Positions 23,592-33,467 of a DNA stretch of 64,000 nucleotides are shown here, piece by piece. The notes beneath the pieces were generated by a model, which saw only the letters and a list, made by a program, of their open reading frames with translations, ran no database searches and was not told where the DNA came from. The stretch lies in NCBI GenBank assembly GCA_002281775.1, contig NCGY01000008.1, positions 125,425-189,424 of the forward strand, read 5' to 3'. Origin of the DNA: Hydrogenophilales bacterium 16-64-46 (GTDB lineage Bacteria > Pseudomonadota > Gammaproteobacteria > Burkholderiales > Thiobacillaceae). Position 1 is the first letter of the stretch; every line of letters begins with the position of its first letter. The position numbers were made by a program, and so were the translations under genes.

Positions 23592-26500
23592 TTGCGACTG
23601 ACCCACATCAAACTCGCCGGTTTCAAGAGCTTCGTCGATCCCACCGTCATTCCCGTGCCCGCGCAGCTCACCGGCGTGGTCGGCCCCAACGGCTGCGGCA
23701 AGTCCAACGTCATCGACGCGGTGCGCTGGGTACTCGGCGAATCGTCGGCCAAGCATCTGCGCGGCGAAACCATGCAGGACGTGATCTTCAACGGCTCGGG
23801 CACGAGGAAGCCGGCCTCGCGTGCCTCGGTGGAACTGAGCTTCAACAACGAGCTGGGCCGCGCCGCCGGCCAGTGGTCGCAATACGCAGAGATCGCGGTG
23901 AAGCGCGTGCTCGACCGCAGCGGCGACTCCACGTATTACATCAACAACATGCGCGTGCGCCGGCGCGACGTCGCCGACCTCTTCCTCGGCACCGGCGTGG
24001 GCGCACGGGCCTATGCCATCATCGAGCAGGGCATGATCAGCAAACTGATCGAGGCCAAGCCCGAGGAACTGCGTGGTTATCTGGAAGAGGCCGCCGGCGT
24101 GTCCAAATACAAAGAGCGCCGCAAGGAAACCGAGGCGCGGCTGCGGGACGCGCGCGACAACCTCAACCGCGTCGAGGATATCCAGCGCGAGCTGAAGAAC
24201 CAGGTTGAAAAGCTTACTGCGCAGGCTGAAGTCGCGCAGCAATACCGCACGCTACAGGCCGACCTCACCTTTTCCCAGCACCGCTTGTGGTTTGCGAAGA
24301 AGCACGACGCCGCGCAGCAGCGCGCGCGGATCGACCGCGATCTGACCGAGGCGCAGACCCGGCTGGACGCCGAGACCGCACGCCTGCGACACATCGAATC
24401 CACGCTCGAAACCGCGCGCCAGAGCCAGTTTGCCGGGCAGGATGCGCTCAACGCCCGGCAGGCAAGCTACTATCAGGCCCAGTCCGAGGTGGCGCGCATC
24501 GAGCAGACGATGGCACACCAGAACGCTACCCGCGAGCGGCTCTACCGCCAGCTACAGGATCTGGGGACGCGGCTCGATGCGCAGCAGGTACGCCGATCCG
24601 ACACGGCCACGCAACTGGCGGAATTCGAGGCGCAGGCACCGGGGCTGGCCGCTGCACGCGACGCAGCCGAAGCGGCCGCCCGCGAGGCCAGCGACAGCAC
24701 CCTGCCGCAGAAGGAGGCCGCTCTGCGCGCCGCGCAGCAGGCGGTCGGCGAGGCGCAGCGCGGGGTGTCCGAGCTCGAACGCGCGCGTCAGGTCGATGAA
24801 AACAGCCTCGGCCATACCCGGCGCCAGCTCGAACAGTTCGATGCCCGCCGCAAGCGGCTCGAACAGGAGCAGGCACAGCTGCCGCGCCCCGATGCCGCAG
24901 GGCTGTCGAGGAAGCAGGTCGAAGCCGAGGCGCTGGCTCAGACGCTCGCGGCGGCCCAGGCCCGGCTCAGGGACGCCGAAGCCGTGCTACCCGAACTGGA
25001 CGCGGCGCGCGGGCAGCAGCAGCGTGATCTGGAGGCGGCCCGCAAGGCCTTGCACCAGACGGAAGCCGAACTCGCCGCGCTGAAGAAACTGCAGGAATCG
25101 CTGAAGGCCGACGAAAAGCTCGGCGGCTGGCTCGCCCGGCACGGGCTGGCGCACGCCGCCCGCCTGTGGGAAAAGCTCACCGTCGCGCCGGGCTGGGAAG
25201 CTGCCGTCGAGGCCGTGTTACGCGAGCGCCTGCAGGCCGTCGCGGCAGACGCGCAGTCGAACGGGTTTGTCGACGCACCACCCGCACGCTTCACCCTGTG
25301 GACCGCGCAGGGCAGCGCGGCGGCGGCACCTCCGGCGGAATACCTCGCCAGCAAGATCGATTGCGACGACCTCAATGCCCGCGCGGCCCTCGCCGACTGG
25401 CTGGCGGGCGTGCACTGGGCGGACGATGCCGGGACGGCAGAGGCAAAAGCCAAGCGTCTGCTTGCCGGTGAATGCGTGGTGACGCCGCAGGGCCATGTCT
25501 TCACGCCGCACAGCGTGACCTTCCACGGCCCGCACACCGCGGTCGAGGGCATCCTCGCGCGCGGTCGTGAAATGGAACGGCTGGCGCAGGAAAGCACGCG
25601 CCTGCACGACGAAGTGGCGCGGCTCGACGCCGGCCATGCCGCAGCGCAGCAGGCGCATGCCGAACGCCAGCGCGAAATCCAGGCGCTGCGCGCACAGACC
25701 GGACAGACGCAAAGCCGCCACCACACTGCGCAGATGGAACTGCTGCGCCTGCAGCAGGCGGTGGAACGCGTGCAGAGCCGTGCCGGCCAGATTGCCGCCG
25801 AACTCGAAGAAGTGGCCCAGCAACAGGCCAACGAGGCGATCAACACCGAATCGCTGGAAAGCCGGCTGCGCAGCTACCGCGAACAGGAAGAAGCCGCCCG
25901 CGAGGCGCTCTACGCCGCGCGCCAGCAGCGCGACCAGGCCGACCGCGCCGTGTTCGAGGCGCGCGAGCTGCAACGCACCATGGAGCGCCGCCACCAGGAA
26001 GCCGGCTTTGCGCTCACCACCTGCACCAACAAGGTTCGCGAGCTTGCCGTAGCGCTCGCGCGGGTCGAACAGGAAATCGCCGAGGACGAAGCCCGCCTGC
26101 AGCAGGCACGCGAAGAACTGGCGATGCTGCCGGCCGACGCCCTCGACGACGCGCTCCAGGTCGCGCTCAACGCACGCACCGAAACCGAAGCCGCGCTGGC
26201 GGCGGCGCGCGACGCGCTCGAAGGTCTCTCCGCCGAACTGCGTGTCCACGACGAGGCGCGCCTCGCCTGCGAACAGGGGCTGGACCCGCTGCGTCGTGCC
26301 ATCGAGCAATTGAAGCTCAAGGATCAGGAAGCCATGCTCATGCAGTCGCAGTTCGAACTGCACCTGCGCGAGGCGGCGGCGGACGAAGCCAGCCTCGAAT
26401 CGGGTTTTGCCGACAGCCCCAAGCCGGCGCAGTTGCAGGCCGCGATCACCCGCCTGCAGAACGAGATCGCCGCGCTCGGCGCGGTCAACCTCGCCGCGCT

Positions 26501-27092
26501 CGACGAACTCACCCAGGCGCAGGAGCGCAGCGCCTACCTCGCCGCGCAGTGCGCCGACCTGCTGGAAGCCGTCACCACCTTGGAAGACGCCATCCACAAG
26601 ATCGACCAGGAGTCCCGTGCCCGTCTGAAAGCTACCTTCGACACCGTGAACCAGCACATGGGCGAACTGTTCCCGCGCCTGTTCGGCGGCGGTCAGGCCA
26701 GGCTCATTCTCACTGGCGAGGAACTGCTCGATTCCGGCGTGCAGGTGTTCGCCCAGCCGCCGGGCAAGAAGAACGCGTCGATCCATGTGCTGTCGGGCGG
26801 CGAGAAGACACTGACGGCGCTGAGTCTGGTGTTTGCCATGTTCAAGCTCAACCCCGCACCATTCTGTCTGCTCGACGAGGTCGACGCGCCGCTCGACGAC
26901 GCCAACACCGACCGCTACTGCAACCTGGTGCGCGCCATGTCCGACCAGACGCAGTTCCTCTTCATCACCCACAACCGCGTGACGATGGAAATGGCGCAGC
27001 ACCTCGCCGGCGTCACCATGCAGGAGCCGGGCGTGTCGCGCATCGTCGCGGTGGACGTGGAACAAGCGGTGGGGATGGTCGAGGCGGCCTGA
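23592..27092 (+). CDS. smc: Chromosome segregation protein SMC
   Basis: The 1166-residue protein is the condensin ATPase that organises and segregates the chromosome. It has Walker [11 protein letters not shown] at 31-40, a long coiled coil from about 170 to 480, a hinge around 490-640, a return coiled coil, and the C-terminal signature [15 protein letters not shown] with Walker [14 protein letters not shown] and an H-loop FITHN. The reading frame begins at a TTG at 23592 (TTG CGA CTG), immediately giving the standard [13 protein letters not shown] start, so TTG is the likely initiation codon. It is divergent from queF. A convergent infA follows beyond paired inverted repeats. Confidence 0.95.
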   Translation: MRLTHIKLAGFKSFVDPTVIPVPAQLTGVVGPNGCGKSNVIDAVRWVLGESSAKHLRGETMQDVIFNGSGTRKPASRASVELSFNNELGRAAGQWSQYAEIAVKRVLDRSGDSTYYINNMRVRRRDVADLFLGTGVGARAYAIIEQGMISKLIEAKPEELRGYLEEAAGVSKYKERRKETEARLRDARDNLNRVEDIQRELKNQVEKLTAQAEVAQQYRTLQADLTFSQHRLWFAKKHDAAQQRARIDRDLTEAQTRLDAETARLRHIESTLETARQSQFAGQDALNARQASYYQAQSEVARIEQTMAHQNATRERLYRQLQDLGTRLDAQQVRRSDTATQLAEFEAQAPGLAAARDAAEAAAREASDSTLPQKEAALRAAQQAVGEAQRGVSELERARQVDENSLGHTRRQLEQFDARRKRLEQEQAQLPRPDAAGLSRKQVEAEALAQTLAAAQARLRDAEAVLPELDAARGQQQRDLEAARKALHQTEAELAALKKLQESLKADEKLGGWLARHGLAHAARLWEKLTVAPGWEAAVEAVLRERLQAVAADAQSNGFVDAPPARFTLWTAQGSAAAAPPAEYLASKIDCDDLNARAALADWLAGVHWADDAGTAEAKAKRLLAGECVVTPQGHVFTPHSVTFHGPHTAVEGILARGREMERLAQESTRLHDEVARLDAGHAAAQQAHAERQREIQALRAQTGQTQSRHHTAQMELLRLQQAVERVQSRAGQIAAELEEVAQQQANEAINTESLESRLRSYREQEEAAREALYAARQQRDQADRAVFEARELQRTMERRHQEAGFALTTCTNKVRELAVALARVEQEIAEDEARLQQAREELAMLPADALDDALQVALNARTETEAALAAARDALEGLSAELRVHDEARLACEQGLDPLRRAIEQLKLKDQEAMLMQSQFELHLREAAADEASLESGFADSPKPAQLQAAITRLQNEIAALGAVNLAALDELTQAQERSAYLAAQCADLLEAVTTLEDAIHKIDQESRARLKATFDTVNQHMGELFPRLFGGGQARLILTGEELLDSGVQVFAQPPGKKNASIHVLSGGEKTLTALSLVFAMFKLNPAPFCLLDEVDAPLDDANTDRYCNLVRAMSDQTQFLFITHNRVTMEMAQHLAGVTMQEPGVSRIVAVDVEQAVGMVEAA

Positions 27093-27110
27093 GACGGGCA
27101 GTGCGCCGGA

Positions 27111-27201
27111 TTATTGATCCGAAACCAACGAAGTTGAAAATAAGTGCCAGCGTCGGCATACCGAATTGGCCGGATAGCCGCACAAGGTTTCGGATCAATA
27201 A
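27111..27201. repeat. 91-bp element with perfect 16-bp terminal inverted repeats
   Basis: TTATTGATCCGAAACC at 27111-27126 is repeated as its exact reverse complement at 27186-27201, enclosing about 59 bases without a reading frame. The arms are too far apart for a simple terminator and look like the ends of a miniature inverted-repeat element, placed between the convergent smc and infA genes. No target duplication is obvious. Confidence 0.5.
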
Positions 27202-27219
27202 CAATTGAACCTTGGCGCG

Positions 27220-27260
27220 TTATTGATGGGAAATTCTAGTTCTTGAATTTCCCGTCAATA
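27220..27260. terminator. Hairpin between the convergent smc and infA genes
   Basis: TTATTGATGGGAAATTC at 27220-27236 pairs with GAATTTCCCGTCAATA at 27245-27260, with one mismatch and an 8-base loop, directly abutting the infA stop. It could act as a bidirectional terminator, although no long U tract follows on either strand. It shares the first eight bases with the arms of the adjacent 91-bp element. Confidence 0.45.
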
Positions 27261-27524
27261 TCAGTGCTTGCGGGGTGTGAAGGCGCGGGGTGCCTGGACG
27301 TGTGTGTCCTTGTGGCGGAAGTTGATCCGGCCCTTGGTCAGGTCGTAGGGCGACATCTCGATGGTCACCTTGTCGCCTGCCAGGATGCGGATGCGGTGCT
27401 TGCGCATCTTGCCCGACGCATAGGCGATGATTTCAAAACCGTTGTCGAGCGTGACGCGGAAACGGGTTTGCGGAAGCACTTCGTTGACGACGCCTTCCAT
27501 TTCGACAAGTTCTTCTTTGGACAT
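27261..27524 (-). CDS. infA: Translation initiation factor IF-1 (long, second-copy type)
   Basis: The 87-residue protein is IF-1, an OB-fold factor that binds the ribosomal A site during initiation. [18 protein letters not shown], the RNA-binding stretch [17 protein letters not shown] and [15 protein letters not shown] are diagnostic. The canonical protein has 72 residues; the extra C-terminus [13 protein letters not shown] is typical of the additional IF-1 copies found in Betaproteobacteria, and the ribosomal-protein operon is expected to carry another. It stands alone. The 335 bases upstream hold no gene apart from a terminator belonging to the next gene. Confidence 0.95.
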   Translation of the reverse strand: MSKEELVEMEGVVNEVLPQTRFRVTLDNGFEIIAYASGKMRKHRIRILAGDKVTIEMSPYDLTKGRINFRHKDTHVQAPRAFTPRKH

Positions 27525-27808
27525 GGCGGATTCCTCTGGATAAGCCGGGTGGCGGCGCGCAGACGGCGCCGGACAGGAGCGAAAGATCACAGTGCAAGCT
27601 GCGGCAGCCATGCCGGATGGCGCTGCCAGAGAGGAAGCCGGAGGCAAACCCAAAGACCCGTTCGGCCCGCAGTATGGGCGGTGGGGGCCGGCGTGGCAAG
27701 CAAAGCTTTGCCCAGCGCAGGCAGGGCGACAGGCAGACCAAGCCGGGTATCTTCGGGGAGCATCGCGCAACGCACCCTGTCACGCGCGTTCGGGGCGGGG
27801 GTGGAGGC
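27525..27808. other. Intergenic stretch upstream of infA, no gene seen
   Basis: This GC-rich stretch should contain the infA promoter on the minus strand. Open frames exist on both strands, but none has a recognisable product or a good ribosome binding site. A 12-bp palindrome GCAAAGCTTTGC at 27700-27711 is the only local symmetry noted. Confidence 0.5.
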
Positions 27809-27835
27809 AAAAAAACCGCCGTCGGCAGACAGCGG
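27809..27835 (-). terminator. Rho-independent terminator after fccB
   Basis: On the minus strand CCGCTGTC-TGCC-GACGGCGG forms an 8-bp stem (one G-T pair) with a 4-base loop, followed by seven T residues. It lies 24 bases after the fccB stop and so ends the sulfide dehydrogenase transcript. Confidence 0.85.
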
Positions 27836-27859
27836 CGTGGGCGAGTCCGGCGGCCGGCG

Positions 27860-29194
27860 TCAGCCGAAGGAGTCGGCTACGATGCTCTTGTGCCAGCCCT
27901 GTGCGTAACCGGCTTCCTGACTGCGTTGCTGCGGGGTGGCGTCGGCCGGGCTGAGGCCGCCAGCACCTTTTATGCCTTGCAGGCTACCATCTTCGCCAAG
28001 GCGGTAAACGGCAGCTATGCTGATGCCGTAGTCCGGCGCAACCAGGCTGTAGCAGGTGTTGACGTGCGAAGGCGTCGGCGGCGGCACGCCGCGGAACAGC
28101 GAGACGATGGCGGCGGCGGTCATCTTGGCGATGTTGTTGGCGGTGTGGCCGGATTTGGGCAGGGCACCCGCGATGGAGGCGTCGCCAATGACGTGGACGT
28201 TCGGCACCTGGGTCGATTCGAAGCTGAGCTGGTTCACCGGACACCAGCCGCTGGCGTTGGCCAGACCGGTGTCGATGGCCAACTGCGGTGCGCGCTGTGC
28301 CGGGATGATGTTGACCACGTCGCCCCTGTGCGAGCTGCCATTGGCGGTATGGACAGTCAGCGAACGGGCGTCGACGCGCACGACCTTGCCGCCGCTGGTG
28401 GCCGGCACCCATTCGATCAGGTCGGAGTAGAGCTGGTCCCAGGCCTGGGTGAAGAGCGCTTGCTTCGAGAAATTGTCCTTGGAATCGAGAATCAGGATCT
28501 TCGACCTAGGCTTCTGCGTCTTGAAGTAGTGCGCGACCATGCTCACCCGTTCCGGCGGGCCGGGCGGGCAGCGGAAGGGCATGGGCGGCGCGCTCATGAT
28601 GAAGGTGCCGCCGTCGGGCATGGCTTGTAACTGTTTCAGCAGGAGCACGGTCTGCGGCCCGGCCTTCCAGGCGTGCGGCATGATTTGCGTGGCCGCTTCG
28701 TCGTAGCCTTCGATGTCGCCCCAGCGGAAATCGATGCCGGGCGACATGACGAGGCGGTCATAGGCCACCGTCTTGCCGCCCGCCAGGGTGACGAGGCGCT
28801 TGCCGGTGTCGACGCCCACCACACGGTCGATGACGACGTTGACGCCGTGCTTGTCGCGCAGGGCGGAATAGGTCTGGGTCAGGTCGTCCATCGTGCGCAT
28901 GCCGCCGAACACCCAGTTGCTGCCGGGGCAGGTCACATATTTCGCGTTTTGTTCGACCAGGGTGACGCTGAGCGTGGGGTCGTACAGCCGCAGGTACTTG
29001 GCGCAGGTTGCGCCGCCGAAGCCGCCGCCAATGACGACTACACGGGGGGCGGCTTTGGCCGGGACCGGCGTGGCGCTCGCAGCGGTGGATGAACCTGCGG
29101 TCGGCGTGGTCTGGCAGCCGGCGAGGCCGACGCTGGAGAGTGCGCCGCCCGCGCCAAGCAGCTTGACGAATTCCCTGCGTGTGAATTGTTTCAT
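27860..29194 (-). CDS. fccB: Flavocytochrome c sulfide dehydrogenase, flavoprotein subunit
   Basis: The 444-residue FAD protein oxidises sulfide in the periplasm and passes electrons to the cytochrome subunit. A twin-arginine signal TRREFVKLLGAGGALS is followed by a lipobox-like LAGC, then the FAD site RVVVIGGGFGGATCAKYL. The redox-active cysteines lie in YVTCPGSNWVFGG and PFRCPPGPPERV, and the C-terminal FCSD domain shows CYSLVAPDYGISIAAVYR. The ATG at 29194 has GGGA seven bases upstream; an ATG six bases earlier would overlap the fccA stop. The longer open frame upstream is the antisense-phase remainder of fccA and is not coding. A terminator follows. It also matches the SoxF family. Confidence 0.92.
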   Translation of the reverse strand: MKQFTRREFVKLLGAGGALSSVGLAGCQTTPTAGSSTAASATPVPAKAAPRVVVIGGGFGGATCAKYLRLYDPTLSVTLVEQNAKYVTCPGSNWVFGGMRTMDDLTQTYSALRDKHGVNVVIDRVVGVDTGKRLVTLAGGKTVAYDRLVMSPGIDFRWGDIEGYDEAATQIMPHAWKAGPQTVLLLKQLQAMPDGGTFIMSAPPMPFRCPPGPPERVSMVAHYFKTQKPRSKILILDSKDNFSKQALFTQAWDQLYSDLIEWVPATSGGKVVRVDARSLTVHTANGSSHRGDVVNIIPAQRAPQLAIDTGLANASGWCPVNQLSFESTQVPNVHVIGDASIAGALPKSGHTANNIAKMTAAAIVSLFRGVPPPTPSHVNTCYSLVAPDYGISIAAVYRLGEDGSLQGIKGAGGLSPADATPQQRSQEAGYAQGWHKSIVADSFG

Positions 29195-29196
29195 GC

Positions 29197-29511
29197 TCAT
29201 TTCCCTTTCTTCTGCAGGCCGGCGAGATAGTTCGCGGCTTCGACGATTTCGGCGTCGGTGTAGGCGCTGGCGTGGCGCCCCATGATGGTGGAATAGCGCT
29301 GGCCAGACTTGTAGGCCCTGAGCGTCTCGATCATGCGCTCGGCAGGAATGTAGTCGATGCTCGGGATCGTGCTCGGGCTGACACCGTGGGTGCCGTGGCA
29401 GGTGAAACAGGTGCTGGCGATGACTTCGCCGCGCGAAATGGTCTGGGCACTGACCGCAGTGCTGGCCAGCAGGGCCAGGCCGGCAAGGGCCGCGAGTGAG
29501 GATGGGTTCAT
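29197..29511 (-). CDS. fccA: Flavocytochrome c sulfide dehydrogenase, monohaem cytochrome subunit
   Basis: The 104-residue protein has a signal peptide (MNPSSLAALAGLALLASTAVSA) and one haem c site, CFTCHGTHG. YSTIMGRHASAYTDAEI supplies the distal Met ligand and the C-terminal helix ends in NYLAGLQKKGK. It receives electrons from FccB and hands them to the respiratory chain. It is immediately followed by fccB with overlapping start and stop, the usual arrangement. It is monohaem, unlike the di-haem subunit of Allochromatium. Confidence 0.9.
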   Translation of the reverse strand: MNPSSLAALAGLALLASTAVSAQTISRGEVIASTCFTCHGTHGVSPSTIPSIDYIPAERMIETLRAYKSGQRYSTIMGRHASAYTDAEIVEAANYLAGLQKKGK

Positions 29512-29535
29512 GGGTGCGAGGTCTCCTGGTGGGGC

Positions 29536-30048
29536 TTACAGATCGACGCCAAACTGGGTATCCGACCCCAGCGTGCGTTCCTTGGCACCGGCCTTGTAGG
29601 CGTCCAGCGACTCGCGCTGGGCGCGCTCCAGGGCGGCTTCCTGGTCTTCTTGTTCCTTGAGTGCGGTCTGGCGCAGGCGCTCCGCTTCGGCGGCGCGCGC
29701 GGCGGCCTCCTTGCGGGCCTTTTCCTGGGCGGCGGCGAGCGCCTCGCGCTGGCGGGCTTCCTTGACGGCGGCGAGCGCGGCCTTGTCCTTGTCGGCCTGC
29801 TGACGTTCGCGGGCGGCTTCCTCGTCCCGTTCCTGAGCCTGGCGGGCTTGCAGGGCGGCGCGCTCGCGACGCAGTTTTTCGAGCCGTTCCTGAATGTCCT
29901 TTTGCAGTTTCTGGCCGGTGTGGCGCATGCGCTCGCCGGCCGCCTTCAGACTGTCGTCCGAGACTTCGGATTGCGCGTGGACGCTGCCTGCAAGGAGGCT
30001 GATGCCAAGACATACTGCGGTGATCGAAAACGAGGCAAGGCGTTTCAT
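29536..30048 (-). CDS. Exported coiled-coil protein of unknown function
   Basis: The 170-residue product starts MKRLASFSITAVCLGISLLA with a signal peptide cleaved near VHAQ. Nearly the whole mature chain (about residues 35-150) is a highly charged Arg/Glu/Ala/Gln coiled coil. No catalytic motif is present. It lies 24 bases upstream of fccA on the same strand, so it may be co-transcribed with the sulfide dehydrogenase genes and act as a periplasmic scaffold; this is inferred from position only. An upstream in-frame TTG would add seven residues but spoil the signal peptide. Confidence 0.68.
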   Translation of the reverse strand: MKRLASFSITAVCLGISLLAGSVHAQSEVSDDSLKAAGERMRHTGQKLQKDIQERLEKLRRERAALQARQAQERDEEAARERQQADKDKAALAAVKEARQREALAAAQEKARKEAAARAAEAERLRQTALKEQEDQEAALERAQRESLDAYKAGAKERTLGSDTQFGVDL

Positions 30049-30131
30049 GCGGGTCGGCCGGATAGACAATCGGGAACGACCGGGATGACGGGACGCACCC
30101 CGGTCACTTCAGGGTGGTTTACGGCCGGTAG

Positions 30132-30153
30132 GCGGCGGACTTTAATCCGCCGC
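30132..30153 (-). terminator. Possible hairpin terminator after the DUF302 gene
   Basis: GCGGCGGA and TCCGCCGC form a perfect 8-bp stem with a 6-base AT loop, 8 bases after the DUF302 stop. No T run follows on the minus strand, so termination would be weak or Rho-assisted. Confidence 0.4.
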
Positions 30154-30160
30154 GCCGGAT

Positions 30161-30871
30161 TCAGAGTTCGCCGGCCGCGCCAGCGCGCATCACGCTGTCG
30201 AGTTTTTCGCGTATGGCGAGCGCACCCTGGCGCAGTTCAGGGGTAATACCCATCTGCCTGCCGGCCATGTCCAGCCAGGTCACGTCCCAGTCGAGCGTGA
30301 GCACCCAGATGTTCTTGTCGCCGTCTTCCATCACGGTGATGCGGCACGGCAGGAAAACCGCCATTTCTGGAATGATGCGCAAAAGATCCCGCGCCACGGC
30401 GATATCGCAGAAGCTGAAAACTTCCACGCGCGGCGCGGTGTTGTCACCGAGCACGGCCTGGAAGTCCTTCCACATGAGGTTGCTGCCGACGAACTTGAGG
30501 TTCTCCTTGTTGGCCCGCAGCATCATGGATTCGACAACTTCATCGAAGGACAGCCCGGCCTTGGCCTGGTATTTCACGGCGAAATAGTTCATCGCCTCGC
30601 GTGCGTCCATCTGCATCATGTTGGCCATCATCGGCATGGCCATCTGCAGCCAGCGCTTCTTTTCCTCGGGCTTGAGGATGCGGTTCATCTGGTAATCACG
30701 ATAGGGCGGCGGCAGGGCCTGCTGGATCAGCATCGGGCCATAGGGGGTCTGGACAGTGCCGAACCAGGGCTGCGTCGGTACGGCAGATGCAGGCTTGGGG
30801 GCGGCGGGTGGGTCTGCGGCCAGGGCAGGCAGACACACGAGCGAAGCGGTAAACAGTAAGGTGCGCAACAT
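30161..30871 (-). CDS. Exported DUF302-like protein
   Basis: The 236-residue protein has a signal peptide (MLRTLLFTASLVCLPALAAD). The C-terminal half (SNLMWKDFQAVLGDNTAPRV, then SFCDIAVARDLLRIIPEMAVFLPCRITVMED) fits the DUF302 fold often found beside sulfur and cytochrome genes, with a Cys pair that could bind a metal or sulfur species. The AGGAGACC site before the ATG at 30871 decides the start. It lies upstream of the coiled-coil and fccAB genes on the same strand but 112 bases away, with a hairpin between. A role in periplasmic sulfur metabolism is only a contextual guess. Confidence 0.72.
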   Translation of the reverse strand: MLRTLLFTASLVCLPALAADPPAAPKPASAVPTQPWFGTVQTPYGPMLIQQALPPPYRDYQMNRILKPEEKKRWLQMAMPMMANMMQMDAREAMNYFAVKYQAKAGLSFDEVVESMMLRANKENLKFVGSNLMWKDFQAVLGDNTAPRVEVFSFCDIAVARDLLRIIPEMAVFLPCRITVMEDGDKNIWVLTLDWDVTWLDMAGRQMGITPELRQGALAIREKLDSVMRAGAAGEL

Positions 30872-30932
30872 GGCGGGTCTCCTGATTTGTTTTGTTACTG
30901 TTGGAAACATCCTACGCCGGTCGGACGGGGCG

Positions 30933-33467
30933 TCAACGTGACGATGCGCTCATGCGGAACAGCCTGTCCAGCGCATCGCGTGTCTGACGGGCATCTTCAA
31001 GTTTGCCTGCCTCGACCAAGGCTTCGATGCGGGCGGCGGCCGTCTGAATGGCGACCGCCTGTACGCTGGCAGCCGCACCCCGCAAGGCATGGGCTTCCTT
31101 GCGCGCGGTGTCGGTTTCACCTCGTGCCAGTGCTGCGGCGAGGGCGGCGAGGCTGGCTTCGGTCGTCTGCACAAACACGGTTTCAAGTTCGTCGATGAGG
31201 GCCGGGTTACCCGGGTAGCGGGATGCCAGGGTGGTGCGGTCAAGCAGAGGCGGCGATTCTGTGCCGGCTATGGGCAGCCATTGGCCGAGCGCGGCGACAA
31301 GTGCCGACTCGGTGTAGGGCTTGGCAAGATAGTCGTTTGCGCCTGCTGCGAGGCAGGTTTCGCGAAAGCCGCTGCTGGCATTGGCGGTGAGCGCAATGAT
31401 CGGGACACGGCCGGCGCGGCCGGTCAGGGCGCGGATGCGCCGGGTGGCTTCGAGGCCATCCATTTCAGGCATCTGCCAGTCCATGAGCACCAGATCGAAG
31501 GGGGCGCTTTGCAGTTTTTCCAGCGCCTGCGCGCCGGTAGTGGCCAGATCGTAAGCCAGGCCCATTTCGCCCAGCTGATGCGCGAGTACTTTCTGGTTGA
31601 CAGGATGGTCTTCCACCATCAGCACGCGGCCTTGCAGGTGCGGTGAAACATGGGCGGTCAGTTCCACCAGGGGCAGTTCGGTGGGCGGCAGCAGCAGCAT
31701 GAGGGTGAACCGGCTGCCCGAGCCACTGGCGCTCTCGACCGCGATGCGTCCCCCCATCAATTCGGCCAGTTGGCTGCTGACCGCCAGGCCCAGGCCGGTG
31801 CCGCCGTAGCGCCGGGTGGTGGAGGAATCAGCTTGCGAGAACGCCTGGAACAGTCGTACCTGGGCCTCGGGCAGCATGCCGATGCCGGTGTCGCGCACGC
31901 TGAAGCGGCAGCCGATTTCGTCATGCACCGTTTCGAAATCGAGGCGTAGTTCGACTTCGCCCATATGGGTGAATTTGATGGCGTTGTCGACCAGGTTGAG
32001 CAGGATCTGGCGGATGCGGGTGGGGTCACCGAGCAGGGCGGCGGGCGGCGCGTCCGGCAGGCTGAGTTTCAGGGTGATGCCCTTTTCCAGCGCGCGGGCC
32101 TGGAACAGGGCGACGACACTGCGGGCAATGTCGACGGGCGAGAACGCAACGCGCTCGATGGCGAGCTTGCCGGCCTCGATCTTCGAGAAGTCGAGGATGT
32201 CGTTGATGATGGTGAGCAGGCTTTCGGCCGAGCTTTTCAGCGTAGCGATGTAATCGCGCTGCTGGCCGTCGAGCGGGGTTTTCAGCAGCAGACCGGCCAT
32301 GCCGAGGATGCCGTGCATAGGGGTACGGATTTCATGGCTGACGTTGGCGACGAATTCCGACTTGGCGCGTGCCATCTGCAAGGCGGCTTCCCGCGCGGCT
32401 TCCTTGGCCGCCTCCGCCGCGCGGCGTTCGGACACGTCACGCATGATCGCCTGGATCACCGGGCGACCCTCGAGGTGCATGGCGTGTAGGGCGATCTCGG
32501 TTTCGAACACCGTGCCGTCGGCGCGGCGGGCGCGCCAGTCCATCTCGGCATGGCCGGTAGCGCGGGCTTCGCCGATAGCCTGCATGGCGTGGTCGATGGC
32601 GAGCTGGCCGTTGGCCTGCATCGCGGTGCCCAGCTGGGGAATGGGTGTGGCGAGGAATTGCCCGACCGAATCCATGCCGAACATCGACAGGGTGGCCGGA
32701 TTGCAATCGGTGAAACCCTGATCGTCGAGTATCACGACCGCGTCGGAATTGGTCTCGAACAGGGTCTGGTACTTGAGCTTTTCGTTCTGCAGCAGGCGTG
32801 CCTGCAGCAGGGTGCGGCGACTGACGACGATGGCGACGATCAGGCCCAGCAGCGTCGCCACACCGCCCAGGATCAGCATCAGATCGCGGGTCGACTGATA
32901 GGCCATGTAGGTCTGCTGCAGGGCGGTTTCGCTGTCGCGGCGCTGCAGCGCTGTCATCCTGTCGAGAGCGTCGACCAGGCGGTATTGCAGGGGGATGGCG
33001 TATTTCTGCAGTTCGGTGAGTGCGCCGTAGTTGTTTTCGTCCAGCGCAGCATCGACAACGGCGAGCATGATGGGCTGGTTGTCGCGCGTGATCGCGTCGA
33101 GTTCGTCGAGCAGCTGGCGCTCTTCTTCAGAGCGAACCATCTGGCTCAGCTGGTTGCGGTCCTTGGTATAGCGTTCGCCGTATTCGAGAAACTGCATGAA
33201 GAGATCGTCCTTTTCCCAGGGATCGATCGACACGACGATGTTGTGCATGATGATCGCGCGGTCGCGCAGGGCATCGCGCATGTGCGAGGCGAGCCGGGTC
33301 TTGACGTTGTTGCTTTTGACCACCTGTTCGAGCTCGGCGTTGATGTCCTTCATCTGGCTCACGCCGAGCACGATCACCGCCAGCAGCAGCAGCAGGGCAA
33401 CGAGAAAGCCGATCCCGACGTTGAACAGCAGGCCCCGGAGCGGAGCGGTCGGGGCGGTGCGGCTCAA
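30933..33467 (-). CDS. Hybrid sensor histidine kinase (PAS, HisKA, HATPase, REC, HPt)
   Basis: The 844-residue protein is a membrane sensor kinase of the BarA/ArcB layout. The order is TM1 ([16 protein letters not shown]), a helical periplasmic sensor of about 170 residues, TM2 ([18 protein letters not shown]), a PAS domain, HisKA with [19 protein letters not shown], and ATP site motifs [17 protein letters not shown] and [12 protein letters not shown] receiver domain follows ([24 protein letters not shown]), then a C-terminal HPt with the phosphoryl His in [11 protein letters not shown]. The likely start is the TTG at 33467, overlapping the stop of the iron-transport ATPase gene by four bases (TTGA). 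Coupling to fbpC suggests iron or redox sensing; this is inference. No cognate regulator gene is adjacent. Confidence 0.85.
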   Translation of the reverse strand: MSRTAPTAPLRGLLFNVGIGFLVALLLLLAVIVLGVSQMKDINAELEQVVKSNNVKTRLASHMRDALRDRAIIMHNIVVSIDPWEKDDLFMQFLEYGERYTKDRNQLSQMVRSEEERQLLDELDAITRDNQPIMLAVVDAALDENNYGALTELQKYAIPLQYRLVDALDRMTALQRRDSETALQQTYMAYQSTRDLMLILGGVATLLGLIVAIVVSRRTLLQARLLQNEKLKYQTLFETNSDAVVILDDQGFTDCNPATLSMFGMDSVGQFLATPIPQLGTAMQANGQLAIDHAMQAIGEARATGHAEMDWRARRADGTVFETEIALHAMHLEGRPVIQAIMRDVSERRAAEAAKEAAREAALQMARAKSEFVANVSHEIRTPMHGILGMAGLLLKTPLDGQQRDYIATLKSSAESLLTIINDILDFSKIEAGKLAIERVAFSPVDIARSVVALFQARALEKGITLKLSLPDAPPAALLGDPTRIRQILLNLVDNAIKFTHMGEVELRLDFETVHDEIGCRFSVRDTGIGMLPEAQVRLFQAFSQADSSTTRRYGGTGLGLAVSSQLAELMGGRIAVESASGSGSRFTLMLLLPPTELPLVELTAHVSPHLQGRVLMVEDHPVNQKVLAHQLGEMGLAYDLATTGAQALEKLQSAPFDLVLMDWQMPEMDGLEATRRIRALTGRAGRVPIIALTANASSGFRETCLAAGANDYLAKPYTESALVAALGQWLPIAGTESPPLLDRTTLASRYPGNPALIDELETVFVQTTEASLAALAAALARGETDTARKEAHALRGAAASVQAVAIQTAAARIEALVEAGKLEDARQTRDALDRLFRMSASSR

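Noticed and set aside
27592..27954. A small gene upstream of infA on the plus strand
   Set aside because: The frame overlaps the fccB terminator and 3' end, has no ribosome binding site, and its product is low-complexity.
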